Shown here: one piece after another, positions 22,357 to 31,774 of the stretch
How positions within the stretch are numbered: the first letter of the stretch is position 1
How the letters are laid out: every line of letters begins with the position of its first letter
Source of the DNA: JBAVVD01 sp049697115
Lineage (GTDB): Bacteria > Acidobacteriota > Aminicenantia > Aminicenantales > UBA4085
Direction of reading: 5' to 3'
Length of the DNA stretch: 41,559 nt
NCBI GenBank assembly: GCA_049697115.1
Contig: JBAVVD010000019.1
Location: 1 to 41,559 of the forward strand
Position numbers and translations under genes: made by a program
The notes under the pieces: model-generated
Seen by the model: only the letters and a program-made list of their open reading frames with translations
What the model was told of the DNA's origin: nothing
Database searches by the model: none

Positions 22357-24519
22357 TTAAGACGCTCTGGCTTTGAAGAATAACAGAGCGGACTCCGCTT
22401 TTTTTCTCTCTTCGATTTTGTCCGGGGGAAGGGAGTTTAAATACTTCTCCAGATACCGAATGGCTTCTCGATTATTCGCCAGTTTTCCATAAGCCACGCC
22501 TAAAAGAAAATAGGATTCTGGATTTTGCCGGAGTTCAATTTCCTTTGAGAAATATTGAATGGCGCTTTCATAATCCTCTTTCATGTAACTCAGCATTCCC
22601 CAGCCGTGATACACCTCAGGATCGTCAGGGATCTTTTCCGAAATATACTTGTACTCTGTAAACGCCTCATCATACGCCCCGGCCAGAGTCAAATAATCCG
22701 CGTAGAGGAGTCTGAGACGGACATTCTCCGGTTCAATCTCAAGCGCCTTATGGAGAAAACCCGCTCCCTCTTTATACGCTCCGGCAGTTCCATAGATATC
22801 CGCCAGCAATAACAGCGAGTTCAAATGTTTGCCCAGATAAGAGAGAACAATTCGGGCCTCTTGGATGGCCTCTTTCTCTCTTCCCGTCTGGTGATAGCTG
22901 ACCGCCAATGCATAGTGAGAATAATAATCATCGCCGTTTATTCCCAGAGCCATTTTAAACTCCTCAATCGATTTCTCCCATTCTTCTAATTTCTGGAATG
23001 CCTTCCCTAAAGAGTGATGAATCATCGGATTCTCAGGTTCTTGAGCGACTAGCTTTTTAAGAATTTCTTCAGCCCTTTCCAGCTCGCCCCTGGAGAGGGC
23101 CATCTCAGCCTTTTGTGTTTCTTCAAATATGTGAATTTTGTCTTTGGGATCAATATTTGATGTCCGGACTGTTTTCCCGGAACCGCTCTCTCCAATGTAA
23201 CCCAAAGCCGCCAGCTTTTCCTTTTCTTCTGGAGTCAATCTCCGGATGGGCTGTGGATCTTCATGAACAGATATTTTTTTCTCTACGGCTTCCAATTTCT
23301 TCTGCCATTGATCCAGCCGATCCTTTTCTTTTTCTGCCAGATTGTCTCTTTCCAAAGGATCGTTCTCCAGATCGTAAAGTTCCGGGTGAGGGGCTCGAAT
23401 GAACTTCCATTTATTCGTCCTCAACGCTTTGAGCTCGGACCAGCCACAGGCCAACAGCGGAAGGTAGGTTTCGGCATAAGAATCCATTTCTATCGGACGT
23501 CCTTCCATAAGAGAAACCAGGCTTTTTCCCTGACAGTATTCAGGGACGGAGATTTTCAATATTTCCAGAATTGAGGGAAAAATGTCTATCGTCCTCACTT
23601 GGCTCTGGATCGCCGTCCCTTCGGGAATGACATCCGGGCAGTGAAAGATCAGAGGGACTTTCAGTGTGGTGTCGTAGAGGAAGATTCCATGAGTGTCTTC
23701 TCTATGATCTCCTAATCCTTCTCCATGATCGCCCACGATGATGATCAGTGTGTTTTTATAGACTTCTTTTTCTTTGAGGAGGTCCAGCAGCTTCCCGACG
23801 TAGACATCCGTATAGGCAATTTCTCCTTCATAGGGCGAGGCCGAGTCCTTATCAAAAGGAGGCGGGGGAGTATAGGGGAGGTGGGGGTCATAATAATGCA
23901 CCCAGACGAAGAATTTTCTTTGACCATTCCGTCTGAGCCATTGGGCGGCCCGCTGATGAACCTCTTCCGCTATGCGTTGAGGTTCATATCCTTTTAAATA
24001 CTCCGGGTTTTTAAAATGATCATCATAAAGATCAAATCCTTGATTCAAACCAAATTGAGAATGCAGGGGAAATGCGCCGATAAAAGCGGCCGTTGTGTAC
24101 GCTTTTTCCTTTAAAATCTCAGCCAGGGTTGTGAGGTTTCCTTTGACATAATATGTGCCGTTATTTTTGACCTGATGGAAAGGAGGATTGGTCCCCGTGA
24201 AAATCGAGGCATGAGAAGGAAGGGTCAAAGGGACCTGGCATACGGCATTCATAAAACAAGCTCCTTTATCGGCCAAAAAATCGAGATTGGGAGTTTCGAT
24301 GGGATAACCGCTGTAGCCCACTCTGTCGGCTCTGAGGGTATCGATGGTGATCAATAAAACATTCAGGTTCGGATCTTTCCTGACCGTGTGTTTTTCTTTA
24401 CAAAAAAAAAGAAAAAAAGATGAACAGGCGATGAGGAGCATTGCCAGAGAGCGGAGACAATAAAATGAAATCCGTTTTTGAAGGAAGACATCCGGTCGAA
24501 GCGTCTTTTGATTATTCAT
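22357..24519 (-). CDS. Sulfatase-fold/alkaline-phosphatase superfamily lipoprotein with TPRs
   Basis: A 720-residue protein. Its N-terminus has a hydrophobic segment ending in FLFFC, a possible lipobox. Residues about 52-420 form a sulfatase-type domain with VLLITIDTLRADRVGYSG (metal Asp), WVHYYDPHLPYTPP and IIVGDHGEGLGDH. At the nucleophile position it has PLTLPSHASIFTG, with Thr99 where true sulfatases have the formylglycine Cys of CxPSR. It may therefore be a phosphatase or phospho-transferase rather than a sulfatase. Residues about 455-715 are TPR repeats. Fusion to TPRs and proximity to the GWxTD operon suggest it works within an envelope complex. No good ribosome-binding site is visible. 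Confidence 0.88.
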   Translation of the reverse strand: MNNQKTLRPDVFLQKRISFYCLRSLAMLLIACSSFFLFFCKEKHTVRKDPNLNVLLITIDTLRADRVGYSGYPIETPNLDFLADKGACFMNAVCQVPLTLPSHASIFTGTNPPFHQVKNNGTYYVKGNLTTLAEILKEKAYTTAAFIGAFPLHSQFGLNQGFDLYDDHFKNPEYLKGYEPQRIAEEVHQRAAQWLRRNGQRKFFVWVHYYDPHLPYTPPPPFDKDSASPYEGEIAYTDVYVGKLLDLLKEKEVYKNTLIIIVGDHGEGLGDHREDTHGIFLYDTTLKVPLIFHCPDVIPEGTAIQSQVRTIDIFPSILEILKISVPEYCQGKSLVSLMEGRPIEMDSYAETYLPLLACGWSELKALRTNKWKFIRAPHPELYDLENDPLERDNLAEKEKDRLDQWQKKLEAVEKKISVHEDPQPIRRLTPEEKEKLAALGYIGESGSGKTVRTSNIDPKDKIHIFEETQKAEMALSRGELERAEEILKKLVAQEPENPMIHHSLGKAFQKLEEWEKSIEEFKMALGINGDDYYSHYALAVSYHQTGREKEAIQEARIVLSYLGKHLNSLLLLADIYGTAGAYKEGAGFLHKALEIEPENVRLRLLYADYLTLAGAYDEAFTEYKYISEKIPDDPEVYHGWGMLSYMKEDYESAIQYFSKEIELRQNPESYFLLGVAYGKLANNREAIRYLEKYLNSLPPDKIEERKKAESALLFFKARAS

Positions 24520-24634
24520 TTGTTGTTATTCACTCGCTCGGGAGAATTCTATTTTATCCGACTTCGGCTGAGAATATCAATTCTCTCGAATGGAAATCCA
24601 AAGTGGCCGATGGAGAATAAAGAAGGGGCCCAAA

Positions 24635-24677
24635 AATTAAAAAGCCCTCCTCCCCACCGAAGGGGGAGGAGGGCTTT
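24635..24677 (-). terminator. Rho-independent terminator of the TonB receptor gene
   Basis: A perfect 15-base stem pairs AAAGCCCTCCTCCCC (24641-24655) with GGGGAGGAGGGCTTT (24663-24677) around a 7-base loop. Read on the minus strand it is followed by TTTTTAATTTTTG, the U-rich tail, 24 bases after the receptor stop codon. Confidence 0.9.
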
Positions 24678-24700
24678 GAGCTTCGACTTCTGCTTAATAA

Positions 24701-27571
24701 TCAGAACGAGAATTTGACTCCCAGCCGGGCTTTAAATGGTTCCTGATAAGTGATCCCTTTTCCATAGTAGTCATTATCTGTTTGAGCCGCAAGGGGGATG
24801 TTCCAGAAATCCTGTTGATCCGGATATCCAAAGTATTGATTCTTCAGATAGACCATGTATCTTCTTTCTTCGATCGTGGTGCCCAGGAGGTTGAATATGT
24901 CAAAGGTCAGTCCCACTTTGTATTTGCCCGCAATCGTCAGGTCATATCCCATGTGGATGTCTAACTGATACCAACTCGGCAGTCTTCCATCACTTCCTCT
25001 TTCTGTTAAGAAGCAGACCGGCATATCATCGGAGACAGAATAATACGCATTGAGACCCATTTTGGTCAGGGGGGTTCCTGTGTGATATCGGAACGACATG
25101 CCGAGGGACAACCCCTTTAAGAACGCCAGGGATCCGGTGCCAGGAAACATATAAACTCCGTCCAGCTTGAGCTGGTGAGGCATATCATTGGGCAATTTCC
25201 CCTCCGCGTTGTACATGAATTCTGGAAAATCGAAGTTGGCAGTGATGTTCGGATCCAATTGGCCATACTCATGCCAGGCCAGGCCGGCGAAATTTCCTCT
25301 CAGCATCGCATAGGTGTAGGACATCGTGAATTGATAATTTTTTGAGAATCTCTTGTTGAGCATGATCTCCAGCGCATAATAATTTCTTTTGGCCGCAGGG
25401 AAAGCATCGACATAAAGTTTTCGAGGTTCGCCGGTTAAGGGATTGATTTCCCCTTCAACATAATGTCTTCCGGGATTGAACGTAAAGTAAGTGCTGCCTC
25501 CGTCAAAGGAGCCGTCCTCAACCACCATCCCCAGTCTTTTCCATATACCGCGGACACTCAGCGCATAATCGGTCAGGAACTGCTTTTCGAATCCGACAAT
25601 GACCTCCTCCACGAATTGGGGCTTCAGTCCTTTATTGGCCGCATCCGGATCAGGAAACGAATTGGCCGTATTCCCGATAAGCAGAGCGCGGTAATAGGGA
25701 GAAGCTTCCGGATCACTCCACATGGAAGTAAATGGATCGTAAAGACTGAGTTTATAATAATAGTAGTTGTCATACTCCGCTCCAAACTGGCGGGTGCTCA
25801 TGTCCAAAGGAACCTGCTCAAAAAAGCGCCCGTAAGACCCAAATAACTTGGATGTTCCATCTCCAATCACATCATAGGTGAATCCAACTCGAGGGGCAAT
25901 CTGCTCGAGAAAACTCCAGTGAATGATGGACTGGTTGGGCTCCCAGAAACGGGGTTTATCATTGGCATGGATGTTCTGGTCTTCCATTCTCACGCCGATG
26001 TTCAATGTCAAACGATCGGTCACTTTCCAGCTGTCCTGGAGAAACAGAGAAATGATGTCCGTATAGGCCTGTCCTTCGGTCCATCGCCATCTGTCTCTGA
26101 AATATCCAGAGTTCGGCCGAATCTGACGATAAAAACCAGAAGTGTAATGGTCTTCTCTCAAAGAAGTGGAACGGTAGAATTGTGCGCCGACTTTAATTGT
26201 ATGGTCTCCCCAGAAGCGGGTCACATCCGCATTGACCTGCCATCTCATCCTTCTCTCAGGGTCCATGTACCAGCCGTAACCGCCTGACCTGTACCCGCTC
26301 GGAGCGCCCAAATAACCCTGTTCCCAGATGATCGCGGGCACAGTCAAGTCTTTGGGTATTTCTCGAGTTTTATCATAGTAGAGTCCGCCCAGGATATGGA
26401 GCAGCCAGTTGTTACCGAACACGCCGTCATATTTGATGGCGAAATTATAGGTTCCTCCAGTTGAATTGGGCACACAATACTGCTCCCAGTCGTCAAAGTT
26501 TCTTCTCGTGGTCGGATTGGCACCCACCATTTTTCGAGGATCTCCGAACACACTGGCCGTGATGATATGGCCGGGTGCGGCCTCAAAGGTCATTTTGCCT
26601 GAAAAGTAATACGTGTTTCTCGACTCTTCAAAAATCCTTGACTCTCCCGTAAATTCGTTGGCGGGGTTGTAATACGTTTTCCGAAATCCTGGAGTGGCGC
26701 CTAAGAAGATCCACATCTTATCCTTGATAATGGGGCCGCCGAAATGGAGCCCAAAATCATAGTAATTAAACTCGTCGATGGCTCCAGCGCCGAAAACTCC
26801 GATTTTAGGCTCTCCATACAACTTGTCACTCTCGAAGTTAAATAGCGCGCCTCCATGAAATGTGTTGGATCCGCTCTTGGTGATGACATTGACAACTCCC
26901 CCAAGAGCTCCTCCAAACTCGGCTTCATATCCGCCGGTCTTTGTTTGAACTTCTTCAATGAACTCGTAGGTCACCTGAGTTCCAATTGTGCCGACTTCCA
27001 CATCAGTGGTGTTGATTCCATCGATAATGAACATATTCTCCGCGCCTGTGGCTCCGCCCACTCCGATTCCCCATCGATCTTCCTGGACAGAAGGAGCCAT
27101 GTACACCATATCCTGATAACTTCTTCCCTTTGGAAGAGAATCAAAATATTCTTTCTTTACATTTGTCGTCAACTTGGATGAACTCATATCGACAATCGGA
27201 GATTCTCCAATAACCGTTACTTCTTCTTCAATCTTCCCCATTTCCAATTTGATATTTAAGGTGACTGTCTGTTCTAATGTCACAGAAACCTGTTCTTGGA
27301 TAGACTTCTTAAATCCGGCCAGGGAAGCGGTTATTGTGTATTCTCCTGGCGGCAACGCCGGAAAACGGTACAATCCGTTCATGTCCGTCATCAGGCTTCG
27401 TAAAGTGATGCCCGGTCCTTTGATTGTGACTGTCACGCCAGGAAGAGGCGTCCCTTCAGTGTCAGCAATTATTCCTTCAACCATTCCAGTTGTTTTCTGA
27501 GCGTAATTGGGACTTACATAGAACAGCAAAAATAAGATAGACAAAAGCGAAAAAGTTAAAACCTTCTTCAT
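24701..27571 (-). CDS. TonB-dependent receptor, Oar-like, with carboxypeptidase-regulatory N-terminus
   Basis: A 956-residue outer-membrane protein. A signal peptide (1-24) is followed by a CarboxypepD_reg domain (GMVEGIIADTEGTPLPGVTV to about residue 112). Next comes a plug with the segments GATGAENMFIIDGINTTDVE and GGALGGVVNVITKSGSN, then a long beta-barrel ending in the aromatic-terminated strand LGVKFSF, the signal for outer-membrane insertion. No SusD partner is present, so it is Oar-like rather than a SusC. GGGGAGG lies upstream of the ATG. Substrate is unknown; a peptide or complex polymer is plausible given the neighbouring hydrolases. A strong terminator follows. Confidence 0.93.
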   Translation of the reverse strand: MKKVLTFSLLSILFLLFYVSPNYAQKTTGMVEGIIADTEGTPLPGVTVTIKGPGITLRSLMTDMNGLYRFPALPPGEYTITASLAGFKKSIQEQVSVTLEQTVTLNIKLEMGKIEEEVTVIGESPIVDMSSSKLTTNVKKEYFDSLPKGRSYQDMVYMAPSVQEDRWGIGVGGATGAENMFIIDGINTTDVEVGTIGTQVTYEFIEEVQTKTGGYEAEFGGALGGVVNVITKSGSNTFHGGALFNFESDKLYGEPKIGVFGAGAIDEFNYYDFGLHFGGPIIKDKMWIFLGATPGFRKTYYNPANEFTGESRIFEESRNTYYFSGKMTFEAAPGHIITASVFGDPRKMVGANPTTRRNFDDWEQYCVPNSTGGTYNFAIKYDGVFGNNWLLHILGGLYYDKTREIPKDLTVPAIIWEQGYLGAPSGYRSGGYGWYMDPERRMRWQVNADVTRFWGDHTIKVGAQFYRSTSLREDHYTSGFYRQIRPNSGYFRDRWRWTEGQAYTDIISLFLQDSWKVTDRLTLNIGVRMEDQNIHANDKPRFWEPNQSIIHWSFLEQIAPRVGFTYDVIGDGTSKLFGSYGRFFEQVPLDMSTRQFGAEYDNYYYYKLSLYDPFTSMWSDPEASPYYRALLIGNTANSFPDPDAANKGLKPQFVEEVIVGFEKQFLTDYALSVRGIWKRLGMVVEDGSFDGGSTYFTFNPGRHYVEGEINPLTGEPRKLYVDAFPAAKRNYYALEIMLNKRFSKNYQFTMSYTYAMLRGNFAGLAWHEYGQLDPNITANFDFPEFMYNAEGKLPNDMPHQLKLDGVYMFPGTGSLAFLKGLSLGMSFRYHTGTPLTKMGLNAYYSVSDDMPVCFLTERGSDGRLPSWYQLDIHMGYDLTIAGKYKVGLTFDIFNLLGTTIEERRYMVYLKNQYFGYPDQQDFWNIPLAAQTDNDYYGKGITYQEPFKARLGVKFSF

Positions 27572-28231
27572 TTACACTTTCCTCCCCTCTTTAAATCACG
27601 TCTTTAAATTCATTTTTGAATTGAATTTAAAAACACCCATTTTTGGGAATTCGTTAATTCCCGCCTTCACCCTTATTATTAAAAATTTCTCCCTTTCTCA
27701 CCTCCTTCAGTTGAAATGTAAAGATTTTTTAAATGAATTTGCAAAATTTATGCCAAATATATAATTTATTTAACGTATTCATTTTAAAACAGATAGTATT
27801 TTTTTACATTTTTATGAGAGGAAAATAATCCAATTTTCTGAATCAGTTTCAATTTATTGGATTTTTGATTTGGCTTGGATATTATGAGTCAAACACGCAT
27901 ATATCGCCTATTTCTTATTTTAACCTGCAATTTCTGTGATTCGGCTAAAATGATATGAACGAAGTGCGGCCGCAGGAATCTTTTTTCGCTTTCTCGCCCG
28001 TGCGATTCAGAAGCTGGCCATTTTCGGCTTGCCAGCCACCCCGAACCATTGTACAATTTATCCTTTCGTTATTTTGTAATTGACACGGAAAGAAGTCAAT
28101 TCAGCTCAGGACACTGTGATGTCGGTTGGACCGAAACAAAAAGAATTATATCTGTTGATCACAGGACGTCTCATTCGCCTCTTTTAAAGACGACGGGTAT
28201 TATATGCTTGAATGGAGGAGGAATTTAAGAA
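27572..28231. other. Long divergent intergenic region with TonB-receptor leader
   Basis: No gene is seen in these 660 bases. On the minus strand a perfect AAGGAGGTGA (about 27699-27708) has no ATG, GTG or TTG at usable distance and lies about 130 bases before the receptor start. Nearby, CCCA-TTTT-TGGG and GGGAATT-CGTT-AATTCCC (27645-27662) share the central GGG, so only one can fold at a time. The part around 27960-28060 is GC-richer, with a GCTGGC/GCCAGC pairing. The divergent plus-strand gene has its ribosome-binding site at the right end. Confidence 0.4.
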
Positions 28232-29587
28232 ATGAATAAAAATGGAACGCGAGTTCTGTTTTTCGGATTGATCTTTTGTTTGGGTATAGGGATGAGCTCC
28301 GCGGCGCCTGTCTCCCAGCCAGAGAAAAAGGAAACTAAAGGTGAAAAAATATTCATTCCCAAAAATGTCAAAGCGGTTCTTCTTGAAGGTCTTCCGGGTC
28401 GGCAAACGCGCTCGGACATCCCTTTTACCGTCTTTAAGCATATTTATCTCCCGGCAAGCAGTGGTTTCCATAATATCTTTTTCTTCAAGCTCAGGAATGC
28501 GGACCTGGGCTTTATGCCTTTAAATTCAACCTCTCGACTCAAAGCGAGTTTCCATATTTTCCTGCAATTCCACCTCTTGGAAAACAATGCATCTCCCAAA
28601 ATCATTAAGGAGATTTATGTTCCGGCGAACGTTGAAATGGAAAGTGCCTCTTACGATCCGAATCAACAAGAAATTTATAATGTGGGCTATCCTCTCATGC
28701 CCGGGAACTATCTCTTGGCCATGGCCGTGACCTCCCTGGATCTCAAAAAAATCGGGACCTATTATTTCGAACTCTCTCTGCCCGAACCAAGATCGTTTGA
28801 AAAGAGTCTGGATACTTCTCCGATCTTTTTTGTTAATGACATCCAGCAAGTGAACGCTCCAGAAATGAGAACGGAACTCCATAAAGACTTCTTTTCCTAT
28901 TCGTTGCTCCATATCACGCCCAATATTGACGGCCGGTTTCATCCGGAGGATTCTCTGGACATTTTCTTTTACATTTTCGGCGCTCGGCCCAATGAACGAA
29001 AAACTCATGAGATTGAAATCAAATATGAAGTTTTAAAGTTTAGAGATGAACACGGAGCTGCAGAAACCAATGAAATTCTTTTTGTTCAAAACTGGAATTG
29101 GTCTCCGGTGGAGAGTGGAGATTTCCTTGAAGTCAAAGGGGAAGTGAAAAATCTATCCGATCAAGATCTCAATGATATCGAAGCCGTGGTCACTTTTTTT
29201 GACACAGATGGAATTTCGATGAAACAAAAAAGCGCACTGATCGAAAAGAATCCCCTTCCAGCCGGCCAGGGTTCTCCTTTTAAGATCATTGATCAAAATG
29301 ATCCGGCCATAAAAGATGCCGAGCTGGATTTCCAGTTCAAGAAGGGCGAGAAAATTCCGGCGGCCAAGAGAGTCGATGTGGTCAAACGATATGAAGCCTG
29401 CCTCTATAATGCGCCTCTCATCAGTCAAATGATCCCTTTGAAACAAGTCGTCCTTAATAAATCCGGGGCGGAGGGAAAAAAGGAGACCCGGAATTTAACT
29501 CCTGGAAACTATGCGCTTTCAATCAAAATTGTTGATCGAGTCACAGGAAAATCAGTTCAGAAAGAAGTCCAGTTTACTGTCGAATAA
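28232..29587 (+). CDS. Secreted beta-sandwich protein with an inserted FxLYD-like domain
   Basis: A 451-residue exported protein (signal peptide 1-25; AGGAGG ten bases before the ATG). The first about 280 residues form Ig-like beta domains resembling the C-terminal parts of GWxTD-locus proteins. At about residues 286-389 a separate unit begins with VESGDFLEVKGEVKNLSDQD, continues with VVTFFDTDG and PAGQGSPFKI, and looks like an FxLYD domain. The beta-sandwich then resumes with APLISQMIPLKQVVL and ends TPGNYALSIKIVD...VQFTVE, as if the FxLYD unit had been inserted into a loop. Function is unknown; it is presumably a periplasmic or surface partner of the GWxTD proteins. The domain assignment is from pattern recognition. 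Confidence 0.8.
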   Translation: MNKNGTRVLFFGLIFCLGIGMSSAAPVSQPEKKETKGEKIFIPKNVKAVLLEGLPGRQTRSDIPFTVFKHIYLPASSGFHNIFFFKLRNADLGFMPLNSTSRLKASFHIFLQFHLLENNASPKIIKEIYVPANVEMESASYDPNQQEIYNVGYPLMPGNYLLAMAVTSLDLKKIGTYYFELSLPEPRSFEKSLDTSPIFFVNDIQQVNAPEMRTELHKDFFSYSLLHITPNIDGRFHPEDSLDIFFYIFGARPNERKTHEIEIKYEVLKFRDEHGAAETNEILFVQNWNWSPVESGDFLEVKGEVKNLSDQDLNDIEAVVTFFDTDGISMKQKSALIEKNPLPAGQGSPFKIIDQNDPAIKDAELDFQFKKGEKIPAAKRVDVVKRYEACLYNAPLISQMIPLKQVVLNKSGAEGKKETRNLTPGNYALSIKIVDRVTGKSVQKEVQFTVE

Positions 29588-29623
29588 GATACGCCCGCAG
29601 AACTGGCAGAACTGAGCGGTCGT

Positions 29624-29646
29624 TGAGGGGCATTACGGGCCCCTCA
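29624..29646 (+). terminator. Hairpin after the FxLYD-containing gene
   Basis: TGAGGGGC and GCCCCTCA pair perfectly over 8 bases around a 7-base loop, 37 bases after the stop codon. No T-run follows, so it may slow or protect the transcript end rather than act as a classical intrinsic terminator. Confidence 0.45.
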
Positions 29647-29707
29647 CCTCGCTTCGATGATCCTCACTTGACCCAATGAATGCGTTCATATGAATGAAGG
29701 GCGGCGT

Positions 29708-31642
29708 TTACATCCTCTCGGGCGGGGAAATCCCCATCAGGGCAAGCGCGCGGCCGAGAATGTCTCTCGCATAATAGAGAGTGAGAATGCGGATGTTTTT
29801 AATTTTCTTGTCTTTTTCGGCCAGGATGGAGTAGCGGTGGTAATAGGCGTTCAACTTCTGGCAGAGATTGAATGAGAATTTCGCCAGATGGGAGAATTCG
29901 AGCGACCGGATAGAATGGAGGACTTCTTCCTCAAACTGGGAGGCCAAAAAGACAATCTCCCAGAAGTTGCCGCATTCTTCGGCGGTAAGGGATTCCAGAG
30001 GCATTTCATCCAGGGGAAGAAGATTCCGGATGTCTTCGGTTTTAAAGCCTTCCCGTTCTTCCAGCTTGCGGAAGATGCTGTTCAGACGGACGTGCGTATA
30101 CTGGAGATAGGGTCCGGTTTCTCCCTCGAAGTTCAGGGCTTCATCAAAGTCAAAGACAATCAAGGAGTTGCGTGCGTATTTGAGCATGAAATAGCGGAGG
30201 GCGCCGCAGGCAATTTGGGCGGACGTCGCTTTTTTTTGACCAGAAGGCAGCTCGGGATTTCGCTTCTCGACCTCGGCCAGAGCCTTTTCTTCCAGGCGGT
30301 TCAATAAATCATCGGCTTTGACTCCCAGCCCTTTTCTTCCGGAAACCTCGAGGAATGATTTGTCCGCATCCTCCCCGCGGACATTGTAGTTGAGCTCTTT
30401 AATGCTCTTGGGGGAAAGGCCGACCATCTCATAGGAGAAGTGAATGGATTTCTCGGCCTGAGCCATGAATTTCAGTGAACGCAGCCCCTGAACCACGACC
30501 TTTTGGAGATAGGCCTGGCGGGAATCGATGACATTGTACACCCGGCTGCCTTTGCCGAAAGAAGGCGTGTCCTGACGGGGAGCGGAGGTTGTGATCCAGA
30601 CGGTCTGGCCGTCTTCCTGAAGAAAGGGTTCGTAGTAAAAATCCTTCTCCAGAAGGCCGAACTTCCAGATCTGGTAGGCGATATCTTTTCCGACATAGGT
30701 CACCGTCCCGTCCGATCGGACGATGATTTTTTCTTTTTCCGCATCCTCCTCGAGCCTCATCACCCAGCAGCCCTGATTCGGGCCATCCTCAGCCAGGAAG
30801 ATGCCCTGTTTTTCTTTGAGTAGCGTAAATGCCTTTTCCCAGAATTTCAGGCCGAGAATGCTGCTTTCGCAAGGAAGAACGTCATACGTGGATCCGATTC
30901 GGCGCATTGTCTGGAGATGAGCCTTGAGTATACGCCGTGAGATGTAATGGGCCATCGCTCCTTCAGGTCCTTCTCCCTTTTCAATATTTTTTAAAATTTC
31001 TGCTTTTCGGAGATGGGCCTCCGGATGTTCCTCAAGGTAAGAAGCCGTTCGAGCGTAGAGGTCCCAGCAGAAGTAATCGAAGTTTTCTATTTTTTCCAGG
31101 TCGGCCATGGTCTTCTTTTCCAGCTCGATGAAGCCGAAGACGACATCCACGACCTGGACTCCTGTGTCATCGATGTAATTCTGGATTTCGACCTTTTCTC
31201 CCTTATATTTCAGGCACCGGCCCAGAGTATCGCCGAGACAGGCATTCCGGAGATGGCCGATATGCGCGGCCTTGTTGGGATTGATGTTCGTGTGCTCGAT
31301 GATGATTTTTTTCTCCTCAGGGAAGAGTGCGGTTTGGCCGAGGGATAGGAGGCGGTCCGAGAAGAATTTTTTCCGGTCAAGGAAGAGGTTGATGTATCCG
31401 CCGCCGGCCACCTCGAGTTTCTCCACGCCGGGCAGGTCTCCCAGGACTGTGCAGACTTCCTGCGCAATCTGCCTCGGATTGGCCTTTAACGTCCGGGCCA
31501 GTGTAAAAGGGAGGGACAGGGCCAGGTCTCCCATCTTTAGCTGTGGCGCGTAGAGGATTTCAATTTCCGAACCTGAGAGAGGATATCGGTCCTTCAGTTT
31601 TTCATGAATGATTTCCTTGATGTGCGCTTTAATTTTCAACAT
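29708..31642 (-). CDS. argS: Arginyl-tRNA synthetase
   Basis: A 644-residue class I synthetase that charges tRNA-Arg. The N-terminal Arg-tRNA-synthetase domain (MLKIKAHIKEII to about residue 85, with QLKMGDLALSLP) is followed by the HIGH motif in AAHIGHLRNACLGD (about residues 127-130). EIQNYIDDTGVQVVDVVFGF is a conserved family segment. The late GRKGLGVKADDLL corresponds to the degenerate KMSKS region of ArgRS. The anticodon-binding DALR domain forms the C-terminus. The ATG at 31642 is chosen: upstream starts (TTG 31687, ATG 31654) overlap the promoter, and family members begin with this MLxIK sequence. Confidence 0.95.
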   Translation of the reverse strand: MLKIKAHIKEIIHEKLKDRYPLSGSEIEILYAPQLKMGDLALSLPFTLARTLKANPRQIAQEVCTVLGDLPGVEKLEVAGGGYINLFLDRKKFFSDRLLSLGQTALFPEEKKIIIEHTNINPNKAAHIGHLRNACLGDTLGRCLKYKGEKVEIQNYIDDTGVQVVDVVFGFIELEKKTMADLEKIENFDYFCWDLYARTASYLEEHPEAHLRKAEILKNIEKGEGPEGAMAHYISRRILKAHLQTMRRIGSTYDVLPCESSILGLKFWEKAFTLLKEKQGIFLAEDGPNQGCWVMRLEEDAEKEKIIVRSDGTVTYVGKDIAYQIWKFGLLEKDFYYEPFLQEDGQTVWITTSAPRQDTPSFGKGSRVYNVIDSRQAYLQKVVVQGLRSLKFMAQAEKSIHFSYEMVGLSPKSIKELNYNVRGEDADKSFLEVSGRKGLGVKADDLLNRLEEKALAEVEKRNPELPSGQKKATSAQIACGALRYFMLKYARNSLIVFDFDEALNFEGETGPYLQYTHVRLNSIFRKLEEREGFKTEDIRNLLPLDEMPLESLTAEECGNFWEIVFLASQFEEEVLHSIRSLEFSHLAKFSFNLCQKLNAYYHRYSILAEKDKKIKNIRILTLYYARDILGRALALMGISPPERM

Positions 31643-31652
31643 TTCGGGAGTC

Positions 31653-31680
31653 ATTATACCCGAAAAAGAGACATTGTCAT
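31653..31680 (-). promoter_or_regulatory. Promoter of argS
   Basis: On the minus strand ATGACA (31680-31675) and a perfect TATAAT (31658-31653) are 16 bases apart. Transcription would start about 4 bases before the ATG at 31642, and the message has no ribosome-binding site, so it looks leaderless. Confidence 0.5.
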
Positions 31681-31774
31681 ACAACAATTGTCATCACGGA
31701 ATTCGGAATGCTTCCCAGTCCATTGGAAAGTGGGAATTATTACGGACGTAATAAATAAAGTTACAATGTTTGAT

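Noticed and set aside
22363..22390. CGCTCTG/CAGAGCG inverted repeat at the junction of the convergent TPR and sulfatase-like genes
   Set aside because: It lies within the coding end of the sulfatase-like gene, has a 14-base loop and no T-run, so it is not a convincing terminator.
27950..28060. Possible tRNA or structured RNA in the GC-richer part of the intergenic region
   Set aside because: No cloverleaf, T-loop or acceptor stem could be formed, and only one 6-base stem was found.
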